Numbered from the stretch's first letter, positions 48,745 to 59,629 are shown. The stretch is 64,000 nt of DNA from Hoyosella subflava DQS3-9A1 (GCF_000214175.1 NC_015564.1:2542001-2606000); one strand, 5' to 3'. A program made the numbers and translations. Notes: generated from the sequence alone by a model not told the origin.

Positions 48745-51570
48745 TTATATTTCGTAGTCCAGCCCGGCCCTCAGATACTCCGCCAGGTGGACCGCGTGGA
48801 TGCCAGCTAGCTGGTCGAGCTGCGTCCTGCAACTGAAGCCATCGGCCACGACAACGGAATCCGGCAGCTTCTCGAGCGCCGGAAGTATGCCCGTCTCCGC
48901 CACCTTCCGTGACGTCTCAAAGTGTCCGTCTTCAAAACCGAAGTTCCCCGCGAGCCCGCAGCAACCAGCATCGAGCACAGTCGTGGTGGAACCCGTCTCG
49001 GAAAGCACCGCGGCGTCGCACGCGCCGCCAATTACCGCGTGCTGATGACAATGCACCTGAAGCGCAGCTTTGCCGACAACGTCAGGTATCTGCCAATCAG
49101 GGGCGTGCTCCCGCAGAAACTCCGCCAGCGTGTAGGTTCCCCCGGCGACTGTCTCCGCCTCCCGCCCGGGAAGGAGTTCAACGCCATCCGAACGAAACAG
49201 CGCTGCGCAGCTGGGCTCGAGCACCACCATGGGGATGCCGGACTCGACGAGCGGGGCTGCCGCTCCGAGTGCCCGCCGCAGCTCTCGCCGCGCATCATCG
49301 AGCTGCCCCGTGCTGACCCACGTAAGCCCGCAACAGTACGGCTTGTCGAGAACATGCACCGAGAAGCCCGCATCCTCGAGCACCTCAACTGCGGCCGCTC
49401 CAACGTAGGGCGAGAAGAAATTTGTGAACGTGTCGGCCCACAGCAGAACGGGCTTGCCGTGTTTCTTCCGTCCGCGCACCGAATACCACCTCAAGAAGGT
49501 GCCAGGGGCGAACGCCGGAAGCTCACGAGCGGGGTCGATCCCTCCCGTCCGCTTAATCAGGCTGCTGAGCCCTGATCCCATTACCGCGTTGGCCAGGCGA
49601 GGAGTCTTCGAGGCGAGCCGCGCCGTCAACGGTAGCCAGCCCATCGAATAATGCGACAGCGGCCTGACTTTCCCGTGATAGCGCTGGTGCAGATATTCGG
49701 ATTTGTAACTTGCCATGTCGACTCCGACCGGGCAGTCACTGCTACAGCCTTTGCACGACAGGCACAGGTCGAGCGCCTCACCGACCTCCTCGGACTGCCA
49801 CCCCTCGGTGATGGTTTCACCGAGGATCATTTCCTGCAGGACGCGCGCACGTCCGCGCGTGCTGTCCTTCTCGTCAAGGGTGGCCCGATAACTTGGGCAC
49901 ATCACACCACCGGAAAGGGTGCGGCACTTCCCCACTCCGATGCAGCGGTGGACAGCCTTGCCGATGTCACCCCGGTCCTCGTGGAACGCCAAGCTCACGG
50001 GCAGGCTGCGCCATTGGTTATCAGGCGAATGACGTAAGTCATCCGCCACACCGGCCGGGTCGACGATGATCCCCGGGTTCAGTTTCCCTCCCGGATCCCA
50101 GATCCGCTTGAACTCGGCGAAGGCCTGAAGCATGCCTGGGCTATACATCCGGCTCAGAACCGCTGATCGGGCCCGACCGTCGCCATGCTCCCCCGAGTTC
50201 GCTCCCCCATGGCCGGCCACAAGGTCGGCGGCACGCTCCATAAACTCTTCGAACTTGCCGATTCCCTCGTGGCTGGCGAAGTCAAAATCGAGACGCACGT
50301 GCAGGCAGCCCTCACCAAAATGTCCGTAGACGACGCCGGTCAGTCCGTACTCTTTGACAAGCGCATCGAAGTCACGCAAATAGCTGCCCAGCTTCGCGGG
50401 CGGAACTGCCGCGTCCTCCCAGCCCGGCCACGACATCGTTCCATCAAGTGCGCGCGTGGCGAGCCCGGACCCATCTTCACGGATTTTGAACACCGCACGC
50501 CGGATCGCCGGATCATTGACGGTGGAAATGCCTTCGAGACCCGCGGAGTCCGCAATCGCATCAGTGAGAGCCGAAGCGGCGGAATCGTCGCCCTCGACAT
50601 CGATCAGCAGCCATGCCGAGCCGCGCGGAAGCGTCTCATCTGGCACCGCGTTCTTCCGGCGTGAACGCAGGACGTCCAGGATGCGGTCATCCATCCCCTC
50701 ACACGTCAGCGGATTGTGCTGCAGGATCGTCGGCACTGCGTCGGCAGCCGCAATGGAATCGGTGAACCCAGCGATCACGAGTCGCTGCTGTTTCGGCAGT
50801 TCCACGAGCTTCACCGTCGCAGTCAGCACCACAACGCACGTACCTTCTGATCCCACGAGCGCGCGGCCCACGTCAAAGCCGTTCTCATTCAGCAAATGGT
50901 GCAGACCGTAACCCGACACTTGCCGCGAGAATCTGCCGAGTTCAGTACGCAGCTCGGCACGATGGCGACCGGCCAGACCGCGCAGGGCTTCGCGGATCGG
51001 CTCCGGCGGAGCACTCGTTCGCATGCGGGTGCCGTCGTAACAGAGAACGTCGAGATCGACCACATTGTCTGACGTACGCCCCCACCGCACAGAGTGTGAG
51101 CCGCACGCGTCGTTGCCGATCATTCCACCGATTGTGCAGCGCGCATGCGTGGAAGGATCCGGACCAAATCTAAGGCCATATTCGGCCACCGCAGCGTTCA
51201 GCACATCGGGGATGACACCTGCCTGGACCACCGCCGTGCGGGCTTCCGCGTCGATGCTCAAGATGCGGTTCATGTGCCGCGACAACTCCAGGATCACGCC
51301 ATCCCCCACAGCGTTACCAGCGATAGAGGTACCGCCACCGCGCGTCGTTATCGGTACATCGTGTCTCCGGCAGACCGCAACCGCAGCTTCAGCATCCGCA
51401 TCATCAAGCGGGAACACGATTCCTGCCGGTACGCACCGGTAGTTCGAACCGTCGGAGCTATATTCGGCGCGTCTGCGGGCTGAAAAATCAACCTCACCGC
51501 GCATCGCTTCGGTCAGGTCGCGTGCGAGCGCCGAATCGTCCGCGCTGGTGATCTTCTCTGCCGTCATCAT
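48745..51570 (-). CDS. FAD-linked oxidase fused to 4Fe-4S CCG-domain protein (D-lactate/2-hydroxyglutarate dehydrogenase type)
   Basis: A 941-residue flavoprotein. The N-terminal PCMH FAD-binding domain has TTRGGGTSIAGNAVGDGVILELSRHMNRIL (about 80-110) and GNDACGSHSVRWG. The FAD-oxidase C domain ends in YGHFGEGCLHVRLDF, whose His ligands are typical of the 2-hydroxy-acid dehydrogenase group. A 4Fe-4S region follows with CIGVGKCRT and CLSCKGCSSDCPVGVD, then two CCG motifs, CCGLTWVS and CCGLAGNFGFE, of the GlpC/HdrB-type domain. It would oxidise D-lactate or D-2-hydroxyglutarate and pass electrons to the quinone pool. Start set at the ATG at 51570 (MMTAEK); a GTG at 51603 is possible. Confidence 0.9.
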   Translation of the reverse strand: MMTAEKITSADDSALARDLTEAMRGEVDFSARRRAEYSSDGSNYRCVPAGIVFPLDDADAEAAVAVCRRHDVPITTRGGGTSIAGNAVGDGVILELSRHMNRILSIDAEARTAVVQAGVIPDVLNAAVAEYGLRFGPDPSTHARCTIGGMIGNDACGSHSVRWGRTSDNVVDLDVLCYDGTRMRTSAPPEPIREALRGLAGRHRAELRTELGRFSRQVSGYGLHHLLNENGFDVGRALVGSEGTCVVVLTATVKLVELPKQQRLVIAGFTDSIAAADAVPTILQHNPLTCEGMDDRILDVLRSRRKNAVPDETLPRGSAWLLIDVEGDDSAASALTDAIADSAGLEGISTVNDPAIRRAVFKIREDGSGLATRALDGTMSWPGWEDAAVPPAKLGSYLRDFDALVKEYGLTGVVYGHFGEGCLHVRLDFDFASHEGIGKFEEFMERAADLVAGHGGANSGEHGDGRARSAVLSRMYSPGMLQAFAEFKRIWDPGGKLNPGIIVDPAGVADDLRHSPDNQWRSLPVSLAFHEDRGDIGKAVHRCIGVGKCRTLSGGVMCPSYRATLDEKDSTRGRARVLQEMILGETITEGWQSEEVGEALDLCLSCKGCSSDCPVGVDMASYKSEYLHQRYHGKVRPLSHYSMGWLPLTARLASKTPRLANAVMGSGLSSLIKRTGGIDPARELPAFAPGTFLRWYSVRGRKKHGKPVLLWADTFTNFFSPYVGAAAVEVLEDAGFSVHVLDKPYCCGLTWVSTGQLDDARRELRRALGAAAPLVESGIPMVVLEPSCAALFRSDGVELLPGREAETVAGGTYTLAEFLREHAPDWQIPDVVGKAALQVHCHQHAVIGGACDAAVLSETGSTTTVLDAGCCGLAGNFGFEDGHFETSRKVAETGILPALEKLPDSVVVADGFSCRTQLDQLAGIHAVHLAEYLRAGLDYEI

Positions 51571-51621
51571 TTCCAGTGTGGCAAGTGCGGGCCCGTCGCG
51601 CACCCTATTGGCATCGATCTC

Positions 51622-53100
51622 TCACACAGGTTCCAAATGAGCCCAGGGGCGCTCTGCCTCAATCTGATTCGCGAGGCTCAACAACAGGCCCTCCGATGCG
51701 AGGCCGCCAACGAACTGTACGCCCAGGGGCAGCCCCGCAGCGGTCCGGTACGTGGGCACACTCATTGCGGGCCGCCCGGTGATGTTCGCCAGTTGAGTGA
51801 ACGGGACCGTAGCGAGATTCGCGAGGACCGTGTTCTTCCAGACACTCGTGGACGCGAACTTATCCGCAATGCCGAGACGCAGCACTGGCCTCAGCAGAGC
51901 GTTAAGGACCGGTGGAGTATCGAGCTGCCCGATCCGGACCGGAGGCCGCGCGATGGTAGGGGTCAGCAGGACGTCATACTTCTCGTGGAAGGCGCCGAGT
52001 TGGCGACTGTAGCTGTTCCAGCGTTCGTGGGCCGTGTAGTACTCCGTCGCGCTTACTGCACGCCCGACCGCGGCGAGTGCCTGCGTGTCGAGTTCGAAAT
52101 CGTCCGCGCTCGCTCCAGTCTGTTTCTGCACTTCATCGACGGTTACTGCAACCTGCGTGCACCACATGATAATGAAATCACTAGCAAGCTGACGGCCATC
52201 GATCGCAGGCTCGGCCGGCTCGACTTCGTGACCCAGATGCGCGAGGAGCGCAGCGGCGTCGCTGACCGCCGCGACGGCTTCGGCATGCACGTCCGTTTCC
52301 AGCGGGGAACGGGTTGAGTAGCCGATCCGGAGACGGCCTGGGTCTTGTGCTGCGAGCGCGGCATATGACTGTTCAGGGCGCGCGACGAGATACGGCCCAC
52401 CCATGTCAGGTTTCGCTGTCAGCACGTCGAGCATGACTGCGCTGTCGCGCACCGTCCGCGAGATGACCCCCTCGGTTGCCGCGCCGTGCAGATACTCCGC
52501 ATGATGCGGCCCACACGATACGACCCCGCGGCCCGGCTTGAGGCCAAACACTCCGCAGCACGCGGCCGGGATACGAATTGAGCCACCGCCATCGCTCGCA
52601 CCTGCGACAGGGACGATACCCGCGACTACCGCGGCAGCCGCACCGCCTGATGAGCCGCCCGCGGTGTGCGAGAGATTCCACGGGTTCCGTGTGACTCCAC
52701 CGGCCTGTGGTTCGGTGATGCCTTTCAGCCCGAACTCCGGGGTGTTCGTTTTCCCGAAGATCACGAGGCCCGCATCAAGCCACCTCTGAACGACGGTGCT
52801 GTGCGCAGTGGCCCGGACGTGACGCAGCGCTTTCGAACCGCTGCCGGTCGGAAGCCCCTTGTAGTCCTGCATCAGATCTTTGATGAGGAAAGGGACACCC
52901 GCGAGGGCCCCAGAAAGTTTTTCTCGTGCACGCCGGGCGGCAATGCCATACATCGGCGTGGTCACTGCATTGAGCGGCCGGTTCACTGCCTCGCATCGCT
53001 CGATAGCGGCTTCGAGCAGTTCCCCCGGCGTCACGTCACCCGCTGCGACCAAGGACGCGAGTCCTACAGCGTCATACTTCCGGTATTGCGCGTAGTCCAT
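51622..53100 (-). CDS. Amidase-signature-family amidase
   Basis: A 492-residue amidase. The Ser-cisSer-Lys triad lies in VPFLIKDLMQDYKG (Lys about 80), SHTAGGSSGGAAAAVVAG (cis-Ser about 155) and GASDGGGSIRIPAACCG (nucleophile Ser about 180). I start at the ATG at 53100 (MDYAQYRKYDAVG); the open frame continues upstream but enters the universal-stress-protein gene. Hydrolyses an amide, such as an aromatic or aliphatic amide, or a lactam-like compound. It is 10 bases downstream of the universal stress gene on the same strand, so they may be cotranscribed. Confidence 0.92.
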   Translation of the reverse strand: MDYAQYRKYDAVGLASLVAAGDVTPGELLEAAIERCEAVNRPLNAVTTPMYGIAARRAREKLSGALAGVPFLIKDLMQDYKGLPTGSGSKALRHVRATAHSTVVQRWLDAGLVIFGKTNTPEFGLKGITEPQAGGVTRNPWNLSHTAGGSSGGAAAAVVAGIVPVAGASDGGGSIRIPAACCGVFGLKPGRGVVSCGPHHAEYLHGAATEGVISRTVRDSAVMLDVLTAKPDMGGPYLVARPEQSYAALAAQDPGRLRIGYSTRSPLETDVHAEAVAAVSDAAALLAHLGHEVEPAEPAIDGRQLASDFIIMWCTQVAVTVDEVQKQTGASADDFELDTQALAAVGRAVSATEYYTAHERWNSYSRQLGAFHEKYDVLLTPTIARPPVRIGQLDTPPVLNALLRPVLRLGIADKFASTSVWKNTVLANLATVPFTQLANITGRPAMSVPTYRTAAGLPLGVQFVGGLASEGLLLSLANQIEAERPWAHLEPV

Positions 53101-53110
53101 GGCTCTCCCA

Positions 53111-53983
53111 CTATTTCCTGCTGCGAACAACGAGTACCGGGCAATGTGCGTGCTCGATGAGCGCCGCGCTGGTCGAGCCGAGGAGCATTCCAGTGAAGCC
53201 GCCCCGCCCATGGCTACCTGCCACGATGAGGTCCGCCTGGCGAGAGTGCGCAATCAGATGGGGCAGCGGTGAATCGCGGACCACGGCGCGGCTGACCGGA
53301 ACATCCGGGTAGTCAGCGGCGTACCCAGCGAGGCGTTCGGCGAGCACTGCTTCTTCTGCCGCAGAAACCGTTTCCCATGACAAGTCGACGTCCGTGAAAG
53401 CCGTAGACATCCGGAAGTCACTCCACGCGTGCAGCGCGACAAGTTCAGCGCCCCGAAGCGCAGCCGCACGGAAGGCCTCCGCGATCGCAGCCTCGCTGTT
53501 CTTCGTACCGTCAACCCCGACAACGACGCGTGCGCGTGATTGCACGCTGCGGGAGTGCTTCCTGATCACCGCGACAGGACAGAAGGCGTGCGCCGCCAGT
53601 GCAATCGCCGTCGAGCCGAGCAGCTGCGCTACGCCGGACTCCCCCTCGCCGGACGACCCGAGCACCAGCATCGCAGCATCTTTCGACGCTTTGATCAGTC
53701 CGGGACGCGCGGACTCGTGCAGTACCGACGTCGTGATCTGCACGCCAGAACCGGCCCCGCATTCGTCCTCTGCAATGAGCCGCGCCGCATCGACTTTCTT
53801 TGCTGCTTCGGCTTCGACGAGTGTGAAGAACGCGGGCGGCATCCACGCGGCACGCGAGGTGACCATGGCGGTAACAAGCTGAAGCGGGGCACGCCGAAGC
53901 ACTGCCTCCCGCGCCGCCCACCGCACCGCACGTTCCGATCCTGCAGATCCATCAACACCGGCAACGATCGCAGCCTGCGTCAT
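53111..53983 (-). CDS. Tandem-domain universal stress protein
   Basis: A 290-residue protein with two USP domains (about 1-145 and 150-290). Both have the ATP-binding G-2x-G-9x-G-(S/T) motif, GSSGEGESGVAQLLGST in the first and GSHGRGGFTGMLLGSTSA in the second. Start at the ATG at 53983. Tandem USPs are characteristic members of the hypoxia/DosR regulon in actinobacteria, and a DosR-like box lies about 85-100 bases upstream (54066-54080). Molecular role unclear: ATP-binding sensor or metabolic regulator. Confidence 0.92.
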   Translation of the reverse strand: MTQAAIVAGVDGSAGSERAVRWAAREAVLRRAPLQLVTAMVTSRAAWMPPAFFTLVEAEAAKKVDAARLIAEDECGAGSGVQITTSVLHESARPGLIKASKDAAMLVLGSSGEGESGVAQLLGSTAIALAAHAFCPVAVIRKHSRSVQSRARVVVGVDGTKNSEAAIAEAFRAAALRGAELVALHAWSDFRMSTAFTDVDLSWETVSAAEEAVLAERLAGYAADYPDVPVSRAVVRDSPLPHLIAHSRQADLIVAGSHGRGGFTGMLLGSTSAALIEHAHCPVLVVRSRK

Positions 53984-54065
53984 GTTCGCCTCCTTGAGTA
54001 CACACCCACTCCCGAGACTCTACTGTTGCGAACCTACCGGCTAGGGCCTAAGGCCGCGCGCCCGA

Positions 54066-54080
54066 GGGACTTTCGGCAAC
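54066..54080. promoter_or_regulatory. DosR/DevR-like half-box upstream of the universal stress gene
   Basis: GGGACTTTCGGCAAC. The first 12 bases are identical to the better-conserved box at 59704-59717 (read in the minus orientation: GGGACTTTCGGCCC). The mycobacterial consensus is GGGAC-x5-GTCCC. Position, 83 bases from the USP start, is typical. The right half is degraded. Confidence 0.4.
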
Positions 54081-54095
54081 TGCGCTGGTGTTACG

Positions 54096-55496
54096 TCATG
54101 CGAGTGTCCCGTCACGAAACCGGGACGACTGAACCACGCGGATTCCATACACCCAGCCCAGCCTGTGGCCTGCGCGCGCTTCGACGACGTCACCCTCAGT
54201 CAGAGACGACCAGGCAGGCTCGTCGATGCCCAGCGCGTTGACCCGCCGCGACGTGCCGTCATCGATCGCAACCCAATAACGGTAGGTCACCGAGTCACCT
54301 GAACGCTTGACCGCCCGCCGTCGCAGCCTGACGACTTGCCCGTTGATGGTGCTTTGCGAAGCCGAATCGCTGGCTGCGAGAGCGAGGCCGGCGACCGCAA
54401 TCAGCGCGCTCAGCAGCAAGCCCAGAGACACGGGGTCGCCCGGCAGACCGGCGAAAGCTGAAAGCAGAGCGGTGGCGATGACCACTACCGGCATCGTGAT
54501 CACAGCTGTCAGCAACGCCACACCCGCAGCGTCGCGCGGTGACCGGCCCCAGATGACCCGTCCGTGAGGGCCATCTCCGCGGTAGCGCACTTGTACGAGG
54601 TGCCAGAGTCCGCCAAAGTCGGACCAGGCCTGTCCGCAGTCTGCGGGCACAGCGATGGGAAGACTCACGACTGCCCGGTCCGCGAGGCCCAGCGCGGCCG
54701 CGTACGCGAGCTCGCGGCCCCAAATCGTCACCGATGCCGCTGGCTTGTCCTGAAAGCTCAACGTTTTGTATTGAGCCCGCACACCGAGCCAGTGCCCGGC
54801 AGCCCGCGCTCCCTCTGGTGTTCCACGCTCGGAGTTGAGTCGCTCGGCGATCAACATCAGCACCGCGTACACAATCGCGGCGCTAGCGATGAACCCGCCA
54901 ATCGGATCAGTCTCCTCCCCCTCGGTGACGGGCATCAGCACCGCCCACGCGATTCCGCTCGTGAACGCGGGCAGTACCGCGGCCGCGGCAAGGATCACGT
55001 GATGTGATCGATGCCAGCGTGCCTCCGATAAACCCGCGTCACGCGATGCGTCACGGACTGCGTTGTCGAACTTTTTGCGCCACGAATTCAGCTGCCGGGA
55101 TCCCTCCGCCAGTGCTCCCGTCGCGACAACACCATCAGCTGTCGCAAGACTCACAATCCGGTCGTATACGAGGCGCTCATACCGGTTCAGCCCATCGCGG
55201 CTGGACTGGCGCCTTAAACGTATGAGCGACAATTCGGGTCCAATGTGCTCGAGGCTGAGGACGCCACGAGCAGCAAGATCGAGCACCGTCGCCGGTGCAG
55301 CCGTCTCCCCCGCGCGGAAGCGTGCGGTGAGGAACGCGACCAGTGCGGGTGGCTCTCCCGACAGATCGTAGGTGGCCGCACCGGGCCGAATGGGCGCGGA
55401 GCGTGTTGACACGGCGAGCGCTGTGACAAGGCCTGCCCAGAGGGCGAACCCTACGATGACAGCACCGACGACGAGCGCCACGTTGATGGTGTCCAT
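54096..55496 (-). CDS. Large membrane protein, DUF2207-like, operon with LemA
   Basis: A 466-residue membrane protein. One hydrophobic helix lies at the N-terminus (VALVVGAVIVGFALWAGLVTALA), and further hydrophobic pairs at about 165-215 and 320-380. A soluble region at about 45-160 includes LAARGVLSLEHIGPELSLIRLRR. The pattern of a beta-rich soluble domain plus central membrane pairs resembles the C-terminal part of DUF2207 proteins, which typically occur next to LemA, as here (gap of 2 bases). Start at the ATG at 55496. Function unknown. Confidence 0.7.
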   Translation of the reverse strand: MDTINVALVVGAVIVGFALWAGLVTALAVSTRSAPIRPGAATYDLSGEPPALVAFLTARFRAGETAAPATVLDLAARGVLSLEHIGPELSLIRLRRQSSRDGLNRYERLVYDRIVSLATADGVVATGALAEGSRQLNSWRKKFDNAVRDASRDAGLSEARWHRSHHVILAAAAVLPAFTSGIAWAVLMPVTEGEETDPIGGFIASAAIVYAVLMLIAERLNSERGTPEGARAAGHWLGVRAQYKTLSFQDKPAASVTIWGRELAYAAALGLADRAVVSLPIAVPADCGQAWSDFGGLWHLVQVRYRGDGPHGRVIWGRSPRDAAGVALLTAVITMPVVVIATALLSAFAGLPGDPVSLGLLLSALIAVAGLALAASDSASQSTINGQVVRLRRRAVKRSGDSVTYRYWVAIDDGTSRRVNALGIDEPAWSSLTEGDVVEARAGHRLGWVYGIRVVQSSRFRDGTLA

Positions 55497-55498
55497 AG

Positions 55499-56035
55499 CT
55501 ATGCCTCCAGCACAAATTCCTCGCGGGGCGCGAATCCGAAAATACCCGTCATCAGTGCAAACGGGGGTCGTCCCCGTTTCGCCATGTACCGCGATGCGGC
55601 CGTGTTGTAACGCAGGACAGAGGAGTCAACCCTATCCGCAAGGTCAACGACTTGCGCGCGCACAAACGTGACCGTTGGGTCGGTCGCACCAGCTGGATCC
55701 TCGGATACCAGTCTGAAGATATCCGCGAGGGCTTGGGAGAGTGCATTTTCCGCTCGTGCCTGTCTCAGCAAGCCTCGCCGGCCGATCGTCGCTGTCCGCG
55801 CAGCGTGGCGGGCAGTTGCCACATTCGACGCTTCGTATCGCGCTGAGCCGAGATATCGCTGGGTGCTAGCGAGAACGTGCGGCACCAGTTCGTGCCGTGA
55901 ACGCAATTCAGCGGCGAGGTCCGTGAACGCGGCATCCGCTTCAGAACGAAGCCGCGACAGCGTTCTGTGCGATTGCACCGCGAGCGCTGCAGCGAGAGCA
56001 GCGCACACTAGAGCGCTGACGAGAGCAATAACCAC
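55499..56035 (-). CDS. LemA-family protein
   Basis: A 178-residue protein of the LemA family: an N-terminal membrane helix (IALVSALVCAALAAALAVQ) followed by a long alpha-helical cytoplasmic or periplasmic domain beginning with SRLRSEADAAFTDLAAELRSRHELVPHVLA. The helices ALADIFRLVSEDP and RYNTAASRYMAKRGRPPFALMTGIFGF are typical. It starts with GTG at 56035. It forms a two-gene operon with the DUF2207-like gene. LemA function is not established. Confidence 0.85.
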   Translation of the reverse strand: MVIALVSALVCAALAAALAVQSHRTLSRLRSEADAAFTDLAAELRSRHELVPHVLASTQRYLGSARYEASNVATARHAARTATIGRRGLLRQARAENALSQALADIFRLVSEDPAGATDPTVTFVRAQVVDLADRVDSSVLRYNTAASRYMAKRGRPPFALMTGIFGFAPREEFVLEA

Positions 56036-56122
56036 GTATCAAGTGTGCGGGAACTGCGGTGTGTGACCCAGCCACCTTAGGGTGGGTTGATCGACACCCT
56101 GTGAGGAATTGCCGAGTACGTT

Positions 56123-56860
56123 ATGGGCATGACTGAGGATGGCGACCGCGAAGTTGTGCTGCTCCATGGGCTCGGTGGTTCACCGCACATCTGGGACAAG
56201 GTCGAGGACGGACTGGACCGGGTATCAGTCCCAGCATGCGCCGTGGCGCTCATCGGTGGTGTGTCGATATCCGCAGAAGCATCACATGTCGCCCATGTGT
56301 TGCGGGACGCTGCGATCAAACCAGCGATCATCGTCGGTCACTCCATGGGCGGACTCGTCGCAACCGCGCTGGCCGAGCAGGCCCCCGAGCTGGTGGAACG
56401 CCTCATCCTCATCAGCACGTCGCCCACTCTCGCAAGCCGGTCCGGCGCCAGATCTCTGAGCGAAAGGATCATCAGGCTGCCGGTCATCGGCCCGCTCGTC
56501 TGGCGCCTGGCACCAGAATCCCAGATCCGGGCCGGCCTGCAGTCGATCGTAGGGCCTGGCGGCACAGTGCCTGATTTCGTGTTTGATGACCTGCAGCGAG
56601 CAGGCCCCCGCGGCACCACCGGCTCGTCGAAGGCGATCGACGCCTATCTGGGTGAGGAGCCGCTCGCGTCGCGGCTCCGCGCTCTCGGAATCGGCACTGA
56701 TGTCGTGTTTGGCCTGGAAGACCGCCGTGTCGACCCACGTTCCCTCGAGGTGTACCGGGGAATGTCCAACGTCACGATCACCACGATCGGGCACGCGGGG
56801 CACCTTCCCCCCTGGGAAACACCCGACGCGGTCGTCGACGTCATCACCGAACGCTGGTGA
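56123..56860 (+). CDS. Alpha/beta hydrolase
   Basis: A 245-residue hydrolase. Oxyanion loop LLHGLGGSPHIW, nucleophile elbow GHSMGG (Ser about residue 74), acid FGLEDRRVDP, and His in GHAGHLPPWE. The start may be the ATG at 56123 or the second at 56129. The fold is complete though short, with a modest cap. It ends directly at the stop of the convergent ppc gene (adjacent bases). Substrate unknown, esterase-like. Confidence 0.87.
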   Translation: MGMTEDGDREVVLLHGLGGSPHIWDKVEDGLDRVSVPACAVALIGGVSISAEASHVAHVLRDAAIKPAIIVGHSMGGLVATALAEQAPELVERLILISTSPTLASRSGARSLSERIIRLPVIGPLVWRLAPESQIRAGLQSIVGPGGTVPDFVFDDLQRAGPRGTTGSSKAIDAYLGEEPLASRLRALGIGTDVVFGLEDRRVDPRSLEVYRGMSNVTITTIGHAGHLPPWETPDAVVDVITERW

Positions 56861-59629
56861 CTATCCGCTATTACGCAGCGCTGTCGCTAGCCCATTCATG
56901 GTCATGTGGATAGCGCGCCGCACGTACGGACTGTCATCGCCAGACCGGTAACGCTTCAGCAGTTCGACCTGCAAATGGTTGAGCGGTTCAAGGTACGGGA
57001 ACCTGTTGTGAATTGAGCGGTGCAGCGCAGGGTTGTCGCCCGTCAGGTCGTCATAGCCGGTGATCGCTTTATACATGTCCACCGTCCGGGAGTGTTCCTC
57101 CCGAATCTTGCCGAACACCAGATCCCGCACTGAACTGTCCGGAACGAGTTCGGCATAGCGTGCCGCAAGTCCAATATCAGACTTCGCCAGCACCATCGCC
57201 ATGTTCGACATCACCGAATGAAAGAACGGCCACCGCTTGTACAGGTCCGTCAGTTGTTTCAGCCGGGACTGATCGTCGCCCACCCAGGCTGTGAATGCAC
57301 TGCCGGCGCCGTACCACCCCGGAAGCATGATGCGTGATTGTGTCCACGACAAAACCCACGGTATCGCGCGTAAATCCTGGTGAGACTTAGTCGGCTTCCG
57401 GCTCGCTGGGCGGCTCCCGATGTTGAGCGAACCGATCTCCGCGAGTGGCGTGGATGTTCTGAAGTACTCGATGAAGCCTGGGGTGCGTTGCGTCAAGTCG
57501 GTGTAGGCGTCGCGGGCGAGTTCAGCGAGCTCATCAAGGATCGTGTACGCCGCTTCGGCATCGTCGCCCAGCCCCTCCACATCTAACAACGTCGATTCCA
57601 GCGTGGCAGAGACAAGGCTTTCAAGATTCCGGCGGGCCATCAGCGGTTCCGCGTACTTAGCGGCAATCACCTCCCCTTGCTCGGTGATGCGCAGTGAACC
57701 GGTGACCGCTCCCGGCGGCTGCGCAAGGATCGCCTCGTAACTGGGTCCACCACCGCGGCCAACCGTGCCCCCGCGGCCATGGAACAAACGCAACCGGATT
57801 CCCACATCACGAGCGGCTTCCACCAGATCGAGTTCGGCCCGGTAGAGCGCCCAGTTAGCAGTGACGTAGCCGCCATCCTTGTTCGAGTCTGAATACCCGA
57901 GCATCACTTCCTGCAGGTTCCCCTGACCGCGGACCACATCCCGGTAGAGCGGGACGTCGAGCGTCGACCGAAGGATGCTCGCTCCGGCTCGCAAGTCGTC
58001 GATGGTCTCGAAGAGCGGTATGAGGCGCACGCTGCAGGACGGGCCGTCATCACTGTTGCCAGGATCAAAAATGCCCGCTTCCTTCAGCAAAATTGCCGCC
58101 TCGAGCATATCGCTGACCGATGAGCACATACTGATGATGTAGTGCGGAACGGCGTCAGGTCCAAGATCGCGGATAGCCGCCGCGGCCGCTCTCACAATCG
58201 CGAGCTCTCCGTGGGCGAGATCGCTCAGCTTCGCGTCCGGCCTGATCAGTGGTCGGCGTGTGCGCAATTCGGTGACCAGCACATCGACCCGCTCAGATTC
58301 TGGGAGCGAGCTGTAGTCGCGATGGACACCTGCCCAGGCAAGAAGTTCAGCGACGACTTGCTCGTGTGTTTCGGAGTTCTGGCGCATGTCCAGCCCGCAC
58401 AGGTGAAACCCAAATGTCAGGACCGCCTCGTGGAGCGCTGCAAGGCGTTGATCAGCAAGGATCCCGTCGCTGTGTTTCCGCAGCGAGGTGTCGATCGTCT
58501 CAAGGTCCGCGAGGAGTTCCTCAGGGCGGCCGTACGGAGTAAGAGACGACTCAAGCCAGTGATGAGGCAACTCATCGAGAACGTCACCTGCCGTCGCACT
58601 GAGTCGCCCACGAATACCGCGCAATGCACGACGGTACGGTTCATCGGCGCGTGAGGGCCCGTCATCTCCCGAGGCTTCAGCGAGCGCAGCCAGCTCCGGC
58701 GTGACGGTGACGAGCCGGTCTGACATGGACAGCTCCTGCTCGAGAGCTTCGAGCTCATTGAGGTAATGCTCCAGAGCGAGCATCGAAGCGCGGCGAGTGG
58801 CCGTGCGCACGACGTCAGCTGTCACGTACGGGTTGCCGTCGCGATCACCACCGATCCACGAGCCTGGCCGGACCAGCGGATGGGTCAGCACGTCTGTCGC
58901 GGGCCAGCGCCGTCGCAGTTCGGTGCGCATTTCCGCGTTGAGCGCCGGGATGACCTCAAACAGCGACATGGTGTAGTAACGGAGGCCTTCGTCGATCTCA
59001 GTCTCGAGTTGCGGTCGGCTGAGCCGAATCACGGCCGTCTGCCACAGTGTGAGGATCTGGCGGCGCAGGTTGAGGTCGATTCGCTCAATATCTTCGGGCT
59101 CCAGATCCGGGCGTGCCCGTTCGCGCATCAACGCGGTGATCCTTTTGATGACCTCGAAGACAGTACGGCGGCGAGTTTCCGTCGGGTGCGCGGTGATCAC
59201 AGGCGAAACCTGCGCGTCTTTGAGCAGTTCCGCGACGCGCCCCGCTGGCAGATCGGCGCTATCGAGTTTGCGGTATGTGGCGGCAAGACTGCTGTTCTGC
59301 GGCGCTTCGCCCGCCTTTCGGTGCGCCGCGCGGCGCCGCTCGCGGTGCAAGTCCTCTGCCAGATTCGCCAGGAGCGAGAAGTGACTGAATGCTCTGATTA
59401 CCGGAATTGCATCCGCCGTGTCGATGCCATCGAACAGGGCAGCAAGTTCACTGCGGTGGATTTCGGATCTACGCAGCCGGAATGACTCCGTGCGCGCGGT
59501 TTCGACCAACTGGAAAATTCGCTCGCCCGCCTGCTCCCGCACGATCTCACCGAGAATTCCGCCAAGCAGGCGGATGTCCTCACGAAGCGGTTCAGTCAGT
59601 TCCCGGGGTGCGGTGGTCGAATCTGCCAT
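56861..59629 (-). CDS. ppc: Phosphoenolpyruvate carboxylase
   Basis: A 922-residue PEP carboxylase, which converts PEP and bicarbonate to oxaloacetate (anaplerosis). The active site shows [14 protein letters not shown] (catalytic His), [37 protein letters not shown], and [14 protein letters not shown]; the C-terminus ends in the conserved NTG-like tail, here LRNSG, with the usual Gly. Start at the ATG at 59629. Allosteric effectors (aspartate, acetyl-CoA) are expected from the family. Single gene, convergent with the hydrolase. Confidence 0.97.
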   Translation of the reverse strand: MADSTTAPRELTEPLREDIRLLGGILGEIVREQAGERIFQLVETARTESFRLRRSEIHRSELAALFDGIDTADAIPVIRAFSHFSLLANLAEDLHRERRRAAHRKAGEAPQNSSLAATYRKLDSADLPAGRVAELLKDAQVSPVITAHPTETRRRTVFEVIKRITALMRERARPDLEPEDIERIDLNLRRQILTLWQTAVIRLSRPQLETEIDEGLRYYTMSLFEVIPALNAEMRTELRRRWPATDVLTHPLVRPGSWIGGDRDGNPYVTADVVRTATRRASMLALEHYLNELEALEQELSMSDRLVTVTPELAALAEASGDDGPSRADEPYRRALRGIRGRLSATAGDVLDELPHHWLESSLTPYGRPEELLADLETIDTSLRKHSDGILADQRLAALHEAVLTFGFHLCGLDMRQNSETHEQVVAELLAWAGVHRDYSSLPESERVDVLVTELRTRRPLIRPDAKLSDLAHGELAIVRAAAAAIRDLGPDAVPHYIISMCSSVSDMLEAAILLKEAGIFDPGNSDDGPSCSVRLIPLFETIDDLRAGASILRSTLDVPLYRDVVRGQGNLQEVMLGYSDSNKDGGYVTANWALYRAELDLVEAARDVGIRLRLFHGRGGTVGRGGGPSYEAILAQPPGAVTGSLRITEQGEVIAAKYAEPLMARRNLESLVSATLESTLLDVEGLGDDAEAAYTILDELAELARDAYTDLTQRTPGFIEYFRTSTPLAEIGSLNIGSRPASRKPTKSHQDLRAIPWVLSWTQSRIMLPGWYGAGSAFTAWVGDDQSRLKQLTDLYKRWPFFHSVMSNMAMVLAKSDIGLAARYAELVPDSSVRDLVFGKIREEHSRTVDMYKAITGYDDLTGDNPALHRSIHNRFPYLEPLNHLQVELLKRYRSGDDSPYVRRAIHMTMNGLATALRNSG